Made by a program: the position numbers and the translations under genes
In this document: positions 32,277 to 42,389 of the stretch, one piece after another
How positions within the stretch are numbered: the first letter of the stretch is position 1
How the letters are laid out: the number at the start of each line of letters is the position of its first letter
The notes under the pieces: model-generated
The model's input: the letters and a program-made list of their open reading frames with translations, nothing else
Database searches by the model: none
Told to the model about the DNA's origin: nothing
From: Nomia melanderi
Taxonomy: Eukaryota > Arthropoda > Insecta > Hymenoptera > Halictidae
Assembly: GCF_051020985.1 (NCBI RefSeq)
Contig: NC_135000.1
Location: 1,550,001 to 1,614,000 of the forward strand
Reading direction: 5' to 3'
DNA: 64,000 bases

Positions 32277-32300
32277 CAAACGTATTGAAGATAGTTTCTT

Positions 32301-32575
32301 TCAACCCCTTCCAGTACGATTTAATCATGAAAAATGATGCACGATAGAAGCATTTTACTTTTATTAAAGAAAGCAATGTGTTCTATTTTATGATTTACAC
32401 ATTTTGTTAATTAAAAGAATATTAATTAAAAGTAATCTGATAAGGTACATTATTGTACACGTAAAAACATGTTACCTGTAACTTTAGTCGCTTAACGAAC
32501 GTAGCTCATCACTGTACAATTTGACACGAAAAACCAATGACGAGCTGTACTTGTCATTTTACCGCAAGAGGTTAA
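32301..32575. mobile_element. Probable TTAA element R
   Basis: Begins TCAACCCCTTCCAGTACG and ends TTTACCGCAAGAGGTTAA. Each end has an inner inverted repeat: ATCATGAAAAATGAT (32324-32338) and AATGAC..GTCATT (32536-32558). The terminal repeats themselves match poorly, so the call is tentative. It abuts element N at TTAATTAA. Confidence 0.4.
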
Positions 32576-32845
32576 TTAACACGTTCCGTACCGTGTGGAG
32601 CGTATACGACCCACGCTGAGCTTTCCGTTCAGACCGGTTGGAATTCTCATTGAGAAACGAAGAATTTTTGAAAAATTTCCTAATTTTGATTTCGTACTAT
32701 TGAACGATTGTAAGGCGTATGTCAAAAATAAGTTTATTTCATTGTAAAAGTGCGGGTTGTATACGCCCCACTCAGCCTGAACAGAAAGTCTTAAAAAACG
32801 GATAGGACTTTTCGGTAGACCTAATATTAGGTACGGTGCAGTCTT
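32576..32845 (+). mobile_element. TTAA element N
   Basis: Starts TTAACACGTTCCGTACCG and contains GCGTATACGACCC near the left and GGTTGTATACGCCCC near the right, facing inverted copies. The right terminus (GGTACGGTGCAG) has lost its TTAA. CGTATACG (32601-32608) is the subterminal palindrome. Confidence 0.55.
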
Positions 32846-33151
32846 CTTGTTAGCAATGAATTAAGGTTGATTTCTATCAGTGTTTCACTAGTTTAATGAA
32901 TAAAATTGCTATTAGCAGCAAGTTATGTTCACGTAGTTAGTATAAAATAAGGTAAAATTATTTTACAAAAACGTTCTGTGCATTTAAAGTTTGATTTAAG
33001 AACTTGCACGAACTTTTTTCCAGTGCCTAATAGTTCTAGGCAATTGCAGTTACGAAAAAAATCCTGGGACAACCGGTTAACTCATTTGCATCTTCGCTCT
33101 AAATGTGAAGCTTACTTTATAAATCAGAGATGCTCAACTAAAAATAATTGT

Positions 33152-33209
33152 GAGCGGAATATTCCGCTCTTGGTGATAAGCAACAGTTACTACATGCGGA
33201 TTATTCCGC
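33152..33209. repeat. Two 14-18 bp palindromes, 42 bp apart
   Basis: GAGCGGAATATTCCGCTC (33152-33169) is a perfect 18-bp palindrome; GCGGATTATTCCGC (33196-33209) is a one-mismatch version. They could be a protein-binding pair or worn transposon ends. The surrounding 32846-33462 is AT-rich without other features. Confidence 0.5.
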
Positions 33210-33462
33210 TGAATCCTTTGAGTGCCATGGTAAATTTTCACATATATATTCGAGAAATATCAAACAGTTTTAAACAAAGATGCACGATTATATACAAACA
33301 AGTTCATACAATTTTTATAGAATACTATAAATATGTTAGATATTCCTTTATTACTAATAAAAACAAGCAGAAACTTTTCGCAAGTGTTAGTTCATAATTC
33401 ATTAGAAACAGAAGAAAATCCTACACTGATTCTATGTCTACGTTTACTTAGAAGCATTACAG

Positions 33463-33728
33463 TTAATAAAAAAAAAAAAAATAATATTCAATTCGGACTT
33501 GAAAGAATTCAGAGATATTCATGTTTGTTAATACTAAACGATAAATTTTCTTAAAAGATAAATTTTCTTTAGAGAAAGCAGAAATGAAAGAGGAGACAAA
33601 AATTGCAAAACGAATTAATCGAACAATATAAGAACTTCTATTAAGTTAAACAGGCAAAACAAAATGCACAATTTTTCATCAAATTTTAAAACCAGTCACT
33701 TAACCGATCGCGGTACGTTCAGTGTTAA
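33463..33728 (+). mobile_element. Family I, copy 2, with a 14-base A run
   Basis: Right part AAATTTTAAAACCAGTCACT and TACGTTCAGTGTTAA matches 50440-50485. The left side is placed at a TTAA before the poly-A run at 33468-33481. Confidence 0.45.
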
Positions 33729-33799
33729 GTTCAATTTGAAATCTTTACCGCGGGTCCAACACGATATTCTAGACCAAGGGATTAATGATACAAATCTAT

Positions 33800-34770
33800 T
33801 AATTCCTTCTCTAATTTCCCTCCAAAACAAACCCGCGTGGCATCCGTACAGTTGTCGAAATCCCCCTTAGAATTCCCATGAACCGGTCACCTAGCGCCAA
33901 GAAATTGTCCGCGTGGGCACGCGAAACGCGGGAATCCGCTCAGTCCCGGTAATTGCCGCGGTGGACCGGTCAGCCATCGCGCTCGCGCTTCCTCTATAAT
34001 CTCGATGTAAATGACGGAGGCAGGGTGCACGATAATTTATTCGAAACGAAATCAATGAAGGGCAGAAGCTGGCAATATAAATCAGGCGAGTAGGTCCGGG
34101 GGCTCCTTCCTTTTCCCCCTTTTTTGTTTTGAAAACTTCCAACCGGGGTGGCGGAGGGAGGAAGGAGAAGCCTCGTCCGGTCGCTCGATCAAACCGTTCG
34201 ATCGGTAATAGACTTCCACCGCGGGAGGATCATTAATTACGCCATAACGCTACGTCGGGGATACCGCTCGCTCATGCCGGACCGGCCTGGCCTCCCCTCG
34301 CCCCGCCGGCCCAGCCGTCAGCGAGACGCAACAGCCGTGAACGAGTGCAGGTAACCTCGATGGCATTCTGACTGGGACCTCGGAGCCAGCCTGGACCTAG
34401 CCTTCTCGCCCCCCCCCCCCCTCCCTTCTCATCCTCCGCGCTCCCTCGAAAAAGGGTAGAGAGTGCCAGTCATATATTAGAGAACTGTTGGGGACACCTA
34501 ACAAGCTGGCAGGACACGTTTCCCAGAATCGGGGGTACCTGCCGCTGCCACCGGCAACCGCGAGACCGAGCAACCACCCCCCTGCCGCCCCGCGCGGTGC
34601 TCTTCTCCTTTTATTCGTGTGTCCCTGCGGCGTGGCGCGGTCACTCGCGCGACGATATTCCGCCGCGTATTTCACCGTTCGCCTATGGACAGATATTGTT
34701 CTCTGTGGTCTGTCTATTGTACGACTCTGGAGTGTTGACACTGGTGTTGTAAAACACTTGGATTTTCGGA
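33800..34770. other. GC-rich island 10
   Basis: Long GC-rich block with a run of 13 C (34409-34421). Frames on both strands are open and mutually overlapping. The sequence around 34015-34090 (GATAATTTATTCG, AATATAAATC) has homeodomain-like AT words inside GC-rich DNA. No exon recognised. Confidence 0.45.
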
Positions 34771-34779
34771 GCTTTGAGG

Positions 34780-35510
34780 ATTGACTTACTATGCTGGGTA
34801 CTGGGGGCTTGGAGTTTACTAACGCTGGACTATTGGAAGCTTTAAGGTTGAGCCATGGACGCTTGAACTTTAGTAAAGCTTGAGTTTTGAAAGCTTTAAG
34901 GCTGAGTTTTGGAGGTTTGGGGTTCAATGAAGCTGGACTTTTGGAAGCTTTAAAGTTGAGTGACTTGAGAGTCTTGGAGTTCAGCAAAGCTTGAGTCTTG
35001 GAATCTTCAAGGTTGAGAAATGGAAGCTTGGAGTTTAATACAGTTAGAATCTTGGAAGCTTTAAGGTTGAGTCGTGGATGCTTGAACTTCAGTAAAGCTT
35101 GAGTTTTGAAAGCTTTAAGGCTGAGTTTTGGAGGTTTGGAATTCAGTGAAGCTGGATTTTGGAAGCTTTCTAAGGTTCAGCAAAACTTGAGCCTTAGAAG
35201 CTTCAGGGCTGAGTCTTGAAGGCTTGGAGTTCAGTAAAGCTCCAGTATTCGAAGCTTCAAGGATAAGTCCTGGAATCTTGGAATTCAAAGAGGCTCCATT
35301 CTTTGAAGCTTCAAGGTTTAACCGTAAAAGTTGAGTCTTGAAGGTTTGGATTTTAATGAGCCTCGAGTCTTCGAAGCTACAAAGCTTAACTTTAAAGGCT
35401 AAGTTTTCGAAATCTGGGGTTCAATGAACCTCGAGTCATCGAAGCCACAAGGTTTAACCTTAAAGGCTGAGTCTTGGAGGCTTGGAAAGCTCAAATTGGA
35501 CCTCAAGATC
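34780..35510 (+). repeat. 54/68-bp minisatellite, array 2
   Basis: The first part has a 54-bp period (AAGCTTTAAGGCTGAG starts at 34837, 34891, 34945, 35056 and 35110). The last part (from about 35290) has the 68-bp period of array 1 (CGAAGCTACAAAG at 35372, CGAAGCCACAAGG at 35440). The 68-bp form has an extra block resembling CTTAACCTTAAA. Both forms therefore coexist in one array. Confidence 0.85.
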
Positions 35511-35765
35511 CTTCAACGCTCGAGCCTTATGTTTAAAGATGGACGAGACTCGAATCATCTATTGCTATATTAATACAGCATTAAACATTTCATATTTACA
35601 GCTCCATTTTCGAAGCATTTCGAATTTCCTAGGCTTTAACTTCGCGATGTTGATATAGTAACAGACGGCTCGAGTTTTCCAGCTTAAAGACTCGAGCATT
35701 GAAAACTTCAGCTCTCCTCACATAAAATTCAAGTTCTGAAATCTCGAACTGTAGCCGCAGCTTCC
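35511..35765 (+). repeat. Tail segment following array 2
   Basis: AACGCTCGAGCCTTATG, GACTCGAGCATTGAAAAC and GTAGCCGCAGCTTCC parallel the tail of array 1. GCATTTCGAATTTCCTAGGC also matches, reversed, 54675-54715 beside array 3. Confidence 0.5.
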
Positions 35766-35770
35766 TGAAG

Positions 35771-35884
35771 AAACCGGAACTGAAATTGAAACCGATATAC
35801 CTAATAACAGTTATGACTCTATTCCGGTTCTCCATAATTGTTTCAAGAACCGAAACCAATAAGATAACTGTTTTCAACCCCTGC
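35771..35884 (-). repeat. Dispersed repeat E, copy 2
   Basis: Reverse complement of 18984-19112. It contains a perfect hairpin, CGGTTCT (35825-35831) with AGAACCG (35846-35852). It directly follows the array 2 tail. Confidence 0.7.
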
Positions 35885-36002
35885 TTATTATACCTTCCTT
35901 CCGCAAAGGGAGTGCAGGGATTTCCGCGGTTCGTGCGTTCTACCCATACAATTAGACCGTTTCAAACCAGGGTTTTTTAGCACTACAACTTACACGTACT
36001 AT

Positions 36003-36174
36003 CCGTTGCACGAGAGTTGGCGGTAATCTGAAATACGTATCATTGGTCAGTTTTCGTCTCCTCTCATTTCATTTTTAATACTAATTCGCTGTTCTTCAAG
36101 ACGATTACATGTAACCAATCAGCGGCAACTCCTCTTGCCGCTTGCAGACCCGACTGCCAACTCTGGTGCAACGG
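36003..36174. mobile_element. Short inverted-repeat element Q with P-like interior
   Basis: CCGTTGCACGAGAGTTGGC (36003-36021) and GCCAACTCTGGTGCAACGG (36156-36174) are inverted repeats with one mismatch over 19 bp. The interior is the reverse complement of family P (GATTACATGTAACCAATC). The target duplication is unclear; no TTAA here, so it may belong to another superfamily. Confidence 0.6.
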
Positions 36175-36469
36175 ACGGTAGGAACAACTGAAACCTTCGT
36201 TATCATATTAAAAATTCAAGATTATATCTTCCTACTTACTCCATTAAGTTTCGTACATCAATTTTCATAGATTTTTATAAACAGACCTCACCACTATGCA
36301 TAGTATTACTTACATACACAAAATCAGCGAGCATAAAATTGTACAGCACTTTTTTCCCAATGTTCCCATCTTGCACCGCTTTCGCCTACATTTTGCAAGG
36401 AAACAAACCACCATTTTGCATGAACAAAATGCCGGTCAATCTCTGGGGGTTAATAATATCGGCAGGCAG

Positions 36470-36790
36470 GCGAACCGACCTTGACGCGTCTCGGGCAAAA
36501 GTTTAATTATCGGGACTCGGGTTTTCGCAACAGGATATTACCGAGGCGTTCTCCCCCAGAAGGCTTATCGGCGATTATTAATCCGGTAGTTCTCTTTTAT
36601 ATACGTCGTAACTACCGGCAACCTGTTCTCTCCGCCACTCGAGAATTATTATTAACAAGAAAGAGCACTCGGGGCTAGGCAGCGCTCCAAGTGCCCAACC
36701 GTGGCGGGCATTAAACGAGTGAATAGAAAACGCGCCACGCTTAACGTTGCAGCCAAACCCGTGAAAGCGCATCGATGATGTCTTCGGAAA
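36470..36790. other. GC-moderate island 11
   Basis: Contains AGTTTAATTATCGGG, ATTATTAATCCGG, CTTTTATATACGTCG and CAAGTGCCC words, homeodomain-like motifs in a moderately GC block. No exon. A candidate regulatory element only by composition. Confidence 0.3.
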
Positions 36791-36871
36791 AAGAGGATAT
36801 TACATTGCACCTCAAAATAGATATATTGAGTGTTACGATAATAATAAAGATAAATGGCATTATGAATAATT

Positions 36872-37180
36872 ATTAACGCAAGCTTCAAAATTACAAGACA
36901 ATAATTATAACCTGTAAGATAATCAATGTCGAATAAATATGTTCATTAATGTAAATAACTAGATGATAGTGTAACGTGAGAATTGTGATACCAAATAATT
37001 AATTATTCTTCCTTTTTATTTTCAATAGGGAAAGAATAAGTTGATAATAGTTTAATGCAAGGATTTTGATGTCAGATAATTAACAATTATTTCTGTTTAT
37101 CTTTGCTGCGAGAGGTTAAGTGTTAAAGAGGATAAGTGTTAAGTGATAAATGTTAAATGGCCAAGATTTTTGTGACAGTT
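36872..37180 (-). mobile_element. Family J, worn inverted copies
   Basis: GCAAGCTTCAAAATTAC, AATATGTTCATTAATGTAAAT and AACTAGATGATAGTG match minus-oriented J at 47027 and 51105. A second partial unit (AATTAACAATTATTTCTG...GCTGCGAGAGG) follows, so this may be two fragments. Confidence 0.5.
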
Positions 37181-37190
37181 AACCTGTGAA

Positions 37191-37309
37191 TTTCTTGCCT
37201 TATAATATCGTGTCAATTAGACTCGTGAGATACATCTCGAACAAAAGTTAAGGTAAATAAATGAGGGAATAATCGTAGGTATGAAAGAAATTATAGGGTA
37301 AGGGGTTAA
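37191..37309 (+). mobile_element. MITE family C, internally deleted
   Basis: TTCTTGCCTTATAATATCGT at the left; TTATAGGGTAAGGGGTTAA at the right; only 119 bp. The middle 130 bp of C is missing. Confidence 0.65.
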
Positions 37310-37454
37310 CAATATGGTGCCGATATTAGTGTCACCCTCAAATATTTATCGACGGTAGATAATATTTTTAGAAACAAATAGGAGATAAGAAAAGTAGAAG
37401 GTTCAGAAATAGAAACATTCATCCCATTACTTTTAAAAATATTCTCTTTCAACA

Positions 37455-37684
37455 TTAACACTGGAACTAATAAAGAATCGAGAATGCTTGAATAAATGTA
37501 TTGGGGTGAATATATAATCCTTATAAAGATTGTAACAATAAACTTTTTTCGATTTCTTTAGGTATTTGTTATATTATTTAAGTGATACTATCTCTTTTTA
37601 AAATCATATCGGATATTCAATACTTTGAAACTGACAATAATTGCAAAATAAGGAAACTAGAACTCATCATTTTGAAATTTAGGT
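37455..37684 (-). mobile_element. MITE subfamily B2, inverted
   Basis: Starts TTAACACTGGAACTAATAAA. Interior AAATAAGGAAACTAGAACTC and CATCATTTTGA parallels the nested B at 13200-13240; the middle is the reverse complement of 5335-5470. The right end is worn. Confidence 0.5.
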
Positions 37685-37765
37685 GAAAGCTTATACAACG
37701 TTTATAAGATTCGAAACTTATATGACACAATTAAACCGGTTTATTTAGATATAAATTCAAGATTA

Positions 37766-38009
37766 TTAACCCTTTGTACTCGAGAGGTGACTCTCAGTCA
37801 CCACTTGATTTGATTTGCAAAATTATAAAGTCTTATATATAATATTAAGCTTCGTATGATGCATCAATATATGGAATATTCAAATAAAATAACTTTCCTT
37901 CTTAATTTATATATATTTTCTCATTAATTAGTTTCAAAGGATATCGTCTGTATCTCATCGGAGAATATTGAATATATCTAGTGAAAAACTTTCGAGTGCA
38001 AAGGGTTAA
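37766..38009 (+). mobile_element. MITE family A, full length, with intact palindrome
   Basis: TTAACCCTTTGTACTCGAG at the left; TTTCGAGTGCAAAGGGTTAA at the right; 244 bp. The best example of the A subterminal palindrome: GGTGACTCTCAGTCACC (37786-37802, 7-bp arms). Confidence 0.92.
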
Positions 38010-38207
38010 ATCCTTTACATGTCCCTGTATTGGAGCAATGCATTTTTCGTAGTATAATTGTTACGTCCCTGTAGCGAACCTTCCGACCGTTTAAGGGTTA
38101 ATACATTTCCTAACCTCAAAAATATAAAGCTACGATAAAAACAACTGAACGTCAACGCTAGAAATGATTTCCAAAACTGTTGCAGTATTAACGTATATTA
38201 ACATGTT

Positions 38208-38441
38208 GAACGCTGAACGATTTTATAGAGGAAAACACAAAGAATAAAGAAAATATAATATTAAATCATTTAATCGAATTGGATTATTACTATTCACGTC
38301 TAACTGAATGTCAGCGCATTAGGTAGCATTATTTATAATATAGAAATGTTTTCATATAATCATCATTTAATTTGAGTGAACTATAGTAATTCGACAAAGA
38401 TCGGGGATCATCGGTGACCACCATGGCATTCAACGTGTTAA
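38208..38441 (+). mobile_element. MITE family J
   Basis: TTAACATGTTGAACGCTG at the left; CATGGCATTCAACGTGTTAA at the right; 234 bp. Interior GTCTAACTGAATGTCA and GGTAGCATTATTTATAATAT is shared with 53260-53310. Confidence 0.8.
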
Positions 38442-38451
38442 TAAATAATAT

Positions 38452-38701
38452 TTAACACGTTCCGTGCCACAGAAACTTCGGTTATATTTTGCTTATGAAC
38501 TGTATTGATTTCTTAAATAAAATAATAAGTTATATTCAACTTTTTGGTCATTTTTATGTATTTTGATATTGTTTATGTTTTCGCTGTTTTGTAACGTATA
38601 CCGCTATCCGTGAACATGTATCCAATAAAAAATTTTTTATATTATTTCTTACAAAAATTGACGTGTACCATATGTGGTACACGTGGCACTGGACGTATTA
38701 A
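38452..38701 (+). mobile_element. MITE family M, copy 1
   Basis: TTAACACGTTCCGTGCCAC at the left; GTGGCACTGGACGTATTAA at the right; 250 bp. The perfect palindrome GTGTACCATATGTGGTACAC lies at 38663-38682, 16 bp inside the right TTAA. Confidence 0.9.
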
Positions 38702-38835
38702 TGGTTTTGATAAACGAGGTACCACCATAGTGCATCGATCGAAATAAGTAACCAAAGTTCATTGTTCCGCGGAAAATTCGCGATACTCGGAAAACGTAAC
38801 TGCAACTGACCGTCCGCGCCGCACGCGACAACATG

Positions 38836-39362
38836 TCGCGTTTAATAGCACCGGTTCGCGTTAATGAAACGTAACCGCGTTTCCCAAGCGGTTTTCCGAC
38901 GCGTAGAATGAAAAAATGACGGAAAAAGGAGGAAAAAAGGGAAAAAATAAAGAAAGTGGGAGGGAAAGAAAGAAGGTGCGCTCGCCACGGCCACTTAACG
39001 ACACGCCGAGTCCACCGGCGCGTTAGGTAGGCCGATAAATTAATCCGACCGGGTCCGTGAGCCGAGAGGCGACCGCCTTCGGGCCTTCCTAAAATACCCG
39101 GACGAGTTTACCAGAAATAAAAACAAGTCTTAATTAAATGAAACGGTCGGTCGTGGTGCCGGGAGCGTCCCCTCGCTGCTCTCTCCGCTGGCCGACACGG
39201 TTTCTACCCCCGGCTCCGTTCGAGATTCTCGGTTTCAGCGAGTCGGGCCCGAAGGGAGGACCCGCTCGGGCCCACGGAACGCCAGCGACACCGGCGAATG
39301 ATCCTCGACCTGGGAAACGGGAAATGCCTCGATTACTTGTTCCTTTGACCAGTGTTACGTAG
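38836..39362. other. GC/CpG-rich island 12
   Basis: A purine-rich stretch (38905-38970, GGAAAAAGGAGG-like), then GC-rich DNA. The two strands carry near-mirror open frames (39134-39367 minus and 39138-39362 plus), so neither is convincing. Confidence 0.45.
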
Positions 39363-39407
39363 TGCACCCTTTGTTTTGACGGGTACTTTTGATAGATAGT
39401 TCCAGTC

Positions 39408-39656
39408 TTAATACATTGGCTACCAGCGTTTATTTCGGTGAGGACCTCGTCAATTGTAATGTTTTATTCAATCCAATAAATCTTCTGAACAAAATATCGA
39501 GAAAATGAAACTGGAACAAGTTATTGAGTTCCTAAATATAATGCCGTAGCTTATAACTTTAAATGACAATATCTGTAAGATTAATTTCATTTGCTTTATG
39601 TAAAGTATAAGATTGCGCCTGTTACAAATATGTGACGCTGGTAGCGAACGTGTTAA
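39408..39656 (+). mobile_element. MITE family D, full length
   Basis: TTAATACATTGGCTACCAGC at the left; GCTGGTAGCGAACGTGTTAA at the right; 249 bp. It matches 19728-19922 in reverse. Confidence 0.85.
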
Positions 39657-39692
39657 CCCCTTTAAGGATACTAATAGGGTTTTAGTTTAACA

Positions 39693-39939
39693 TTAACACG
39701 TTGACTGTCACGAGAATTTCTAGCGTTTTGAATAGTAATACTCATTCTTCAATAATAAAAGCAAATGATATCGAAAATAATTATCAATGGTTTAGTATCA
39801 CAGTAGTCATATTACACTATGATCTAGCTACTTATGTTAATAGGTATTCTTATTTAAAATCAAGCTTTTTATTGTAATTGTTTCTCAACAATTTGGAAGC
39901 TCCGGTCATCGGTGACCACCGTGGCAGTCAATGTATTAA
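39693..39939 (+). mobile_element. MITE family J, full length
   Basis: TTAACACGTTGACTGTCACG at the left; GTGGCAGTCAATGTATTAA at the right; 247 bp. The subterminal palindrome GGTCATCGGTGACC (39904-39917) uses the same GGTCA/TGACC arms as family B. Confidence 0.9.
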
Positions 39940-40101
39940 CGTCCATTGAATGAAACTTGCTTTTTTCGAATGTCTCTCATAATTACCTCCATCCGTCTTC
40001 GTATCGTTGGATTCGTATCAATTTGGACAAAATAAACTGCAGTCAAACGGAAGCTAAAATTAACTTTGTCTGTTCTTGAAAAGAATTCGATCCTGAAGAG
40101 G

Positions 40102-40363
40102 TTAACCTTTTAGCCACGGCGGGACTAGCCGTGAAGCTATACCTCTGTACGGCAAGGTTTCACTCGGTCTGCATATTGTAAATGTAATATCACTGAGATT
40201 TGGGACTGATAGAATTTTCCACTGTGCAATTACGTTAGATTAGACTATAATGTGTAGAACTATCGATGACGGAGAAAGTATTGTGTTCCTGTAGCGGCAT
40301 ATGGTTCAAAAAGATAATATACATGAACGCCATTATAGCGGTGTACAGTAGCTAAAAGGTTAA
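40102..40363 (+). mobile_element. MITE family L
   Basis: TTAACCTTTTAGCCACGG at the left; CAGTAGCTAAAAGGTTAA at the right; 262 bp. The perfect inverted repeat CACGGC..GCCGTG (40115-40133) lies 10 bp inside the left TTAA. It shares its right TTAA with family K. Confidence 0.88.
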
Positions 40364-40622
40364 CACATTGTTGACTGGTATTTTTATGCAGAAACTATCC
40401 CATGTCATCGATTATTATTCCAAAATTAAATATGAAAGTGAAACGATCTAACTAAACTTCAATATACTCTATTTATACATAGCGAGTTGAAATGAACACA
40501 TCTTTTATATAACTGAATATTTTGCGTCTGCAATATTCTATATTACCCTGCGTTTCAAAAACTGAAACGGCTAATGCAAGTGCAAACACGAATTAACTCC
40601 TGACCAGTCAACAATATGTTAA
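40360..40622 (+). mobile_element. MITE family K
   Basis: TTAACACATTGTTGACTGGT at the left; ACCAGTCAACAATATGTTAA at the right, 263 bp: long, well matched ends. The perfect inverted repeat CGTTTCAAAAACTGAAACG (40551-40569) lies about 50 bp inside the right end. Confidence 0.9.
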
Positions 40623-40875
40623 TACATTTTGCATTGTGTTGCATCAGCACTTTCTAAGTTCAAAACCGTAAAGCTACGTTAATAACAACAGAATGTTAGT
40701 GTTAAAAATGATTCCCGAAACTTTTGCAACATGGAACGTACATAGGAAATAGTATTTATTGGTTCAGATAAACGAGGTTCCACCATAGTGCAAGGGTCAA
40801 GTTATTCTCGGAAAATTCGCGACACCCGGAAACCCATAACCTCAACGAGCCTTCCGCGCCGAACGCGGCAGCGTG
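40619..40875 (+). repeat. Segmental duplication, copy 2 (empty for J and M)
   Basis: See 38098-38832. At the points where copy 1 carries J and M, this copy reads ACGTACATAGGAAATAGT and TATTTATTGGTTCAG without insertion. In return, element K (and L) occupies the TTAA at its left edge, which is empty in copy 1 (38098). Confidence 0.8.
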
Positions 40876-40929
40876 TGTGTGCTGGGACAGGGTGTTATGT
40901 TGTTGTTACACAGTGTGCTGATATGAAAG

Positions 40930-41339
40930 AAGAAGTCAGATCATTATTTTCAATGTTGTTGGGTGTAAACTTGTGTTTATTTTCAACTCCTTGCGGGCAG
41001 ATGACGACACTTTGGTAAAATGAAATGTTCGTATTTGGAAGACTAACTCGCGAACAAATGATTTAATTAGTCGAACAGTAAGAGATTAGAATGTAGTTAC
41101 CTTATTTTTATTAATTAAGCAATTGATATGTAATTTAGCTTTATATGTTGAAGGAAATGAATTAAAGTCATTTGCAGCGGTAGAATTCAACATTTTATAT
41201 TTCTTTTATTTGCTATTATTATAACAAGATTTAATTTTTATAATCTTTTGAAGTATGATACTTTTTAAAACAATTTCCAACATTCTGTAACAAATTTGTA
41301 TTGTTATCTCCAGCGTGACATACGAGTATAAAGAGTTAA
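40930..41339 (+). mobile_element. Family A2, copy 1
   Basis: TTTTCAATGTTGTTGGGTGT on the left and CATTTGCAGCGGTAGAATTC...CGAGTATAAAGAGTTAA on the right match 44155-44205 and 44452-44628. The central part differs from copy 2. It shares its right TTAA with family C. Confidence 0.6.
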
Positions 41340-41582
41340 CTCCTTGGCTTATAATATCGTGTGAGACTCATGATGAAGATTTTAAACACGATTTAAAGAA
41401 TATAAATATTACTCGATTCTCTTGCATTCAAATAAAATAGTATTTATTTATTATAAATTGCTATACTTTAAAGCAGACATAGACATAGGATAAGAATTTT
41501 TTCTTGGTGTCAATAAATTGTTAATGACGAGATAATTGCATCGATCATAGTTGAGAAAGAAACTGTAGGGATTTGGTCTTAG
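41336..41582 (+). mobile_element. MITE family C, full length
   Basis: TTAACTCCTTGGCTTATAAT at the left; interior GACTCATGATGAAGATTTT, ACTTTAAAGCAGACATAG, ATCGATCATAGTTGAG; the right end (GTAGGGATTTGGTCTTAG) is worn. Confidence 0.8.
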
Positions 41583-41939
41583 TTTAACACAGGGCACGCA
41601 GTATAAAGCATAAATATTGCATTTTCAATTATTTGTTACAGAATTACTTATAAAAGTATCTATAAAATTATTCGTAGCAGATCCCACGTGTCAAATGTCT
41701 ATATCCCTCTAACGTGTACACAGTTCCGGTACCAATAATTGCAGAATATAACGAAAAGTTAAACTCGTAAACGATTCTTTCAATTCGTGGTACATTTCAT
41801 AGGGTTTCTGAAGAGAACTTAACCATTTATAATGTTTCATAAGTTTGATACAAAGTTCTCTTGCGATACGAATAGTAAAGCGCCATCGCACAAGTGTTGC
41901 TAACAACGATACATCGTTGTCCTCCAGTAAAATGGTTAA
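41583..41939 (-). mobile_element. Possible family V element
   Basis: The right end ...CCAGTAAAATGGTTAA has, 15 bp inside, the perfect inverted repeat ACAACGATACATCGTTGT (41903-41920), the same CGATACATCG core as at 457-474. The left end is placed at the TTAA at 41584 without strong evidence. A 99-codon minus frame (42008-41709) lies mostly inside and has no recognisable domain. Confidence 0.35.
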
Positions 41940-42116
41940 CCCCTTGAGTGGAAATGACGAATGTCGGCCGTACGTGCTCTCCGCGCGAAAATGAATTTTG
42001 TACGTCATTTTATAAATCTGTCATATCGAAACCGAAATAATTTTCTTATTATCGTAAGTAAATTTAATTGAACTTGTAATACTACAATTTCCTTTACAAT
42101 GATTGCATATATAAAA
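41936..42116. mobile_element. TTAA end with long-loop inverted repeat
   Basis: TTAACCCCTTGAGTGG is followed by AAATGACG (41952-41959) and CGTCATTT (42003-42010), perfect arms around 43 nt. Partner end not found. Confidence 0.3.
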
Positions 42117-42245
42117 TTGCAAGAAAACTATTTTTTTACTATTTTTCACTATTTAATTATCACTATTCATTATTTAATTATCACTATTCACAATTTAATT
42201 ATTACCATTTACTATTTAATTATTTACTACTCAATTATTATTTCC
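42117..42245 (+). repeat. AT-rich minisatellite
   Basis: Five or six units of about 20-22 bp, ATTTAATTATCACTATTCAT and variants. Confidence 0.7.
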
Positions 42246-42334
42246 ATAAGTGAACTTAATTAAACTTATAATACAACGATTTCCTTTACAATAACTCCAC
42301 AAATAAAACAGCAAAAAAACTAACTAACGTAAAC

Positions 42335-42376
42335 AGGAACACTCGAGTCGAAATAAATCGTACGGCAAAGGGTTAA
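42335..42376 (+). mobile_element. Family C right-end fragment
   Basis: GTCGAAATAAATCGTACGGC then AAAGGGTTAA, the terminal 40 bp of C. Confidence 0.5.
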
Positions 42377-42389
42377 ACCACTATTATCC

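Larger units (their letters stand above)
38098..38832 (+). repeat. Segmental duplication, copy 1 (filled with J and M)
   Basis: The flanks 38098-38207 and 38702-38832 match 40619-40757 and 40758-40875: TTAATACATTT, TAAAGCTACG, AAATGATT.CC, then GATAAACGAGG, CCACCATAGTGCA and CGGAAAATTCGCGA. Between them this copy has two MITEs that copy 2 lacks. Confidence 0.8.

Noticed and set aside
41709..42008. 99-codon minus-strand frame, first suspected to be a chemoreceptor fragment
   Set aside because: No membrane-segment pattern or motif that I could support; it spans MITE ends and a palindrome.
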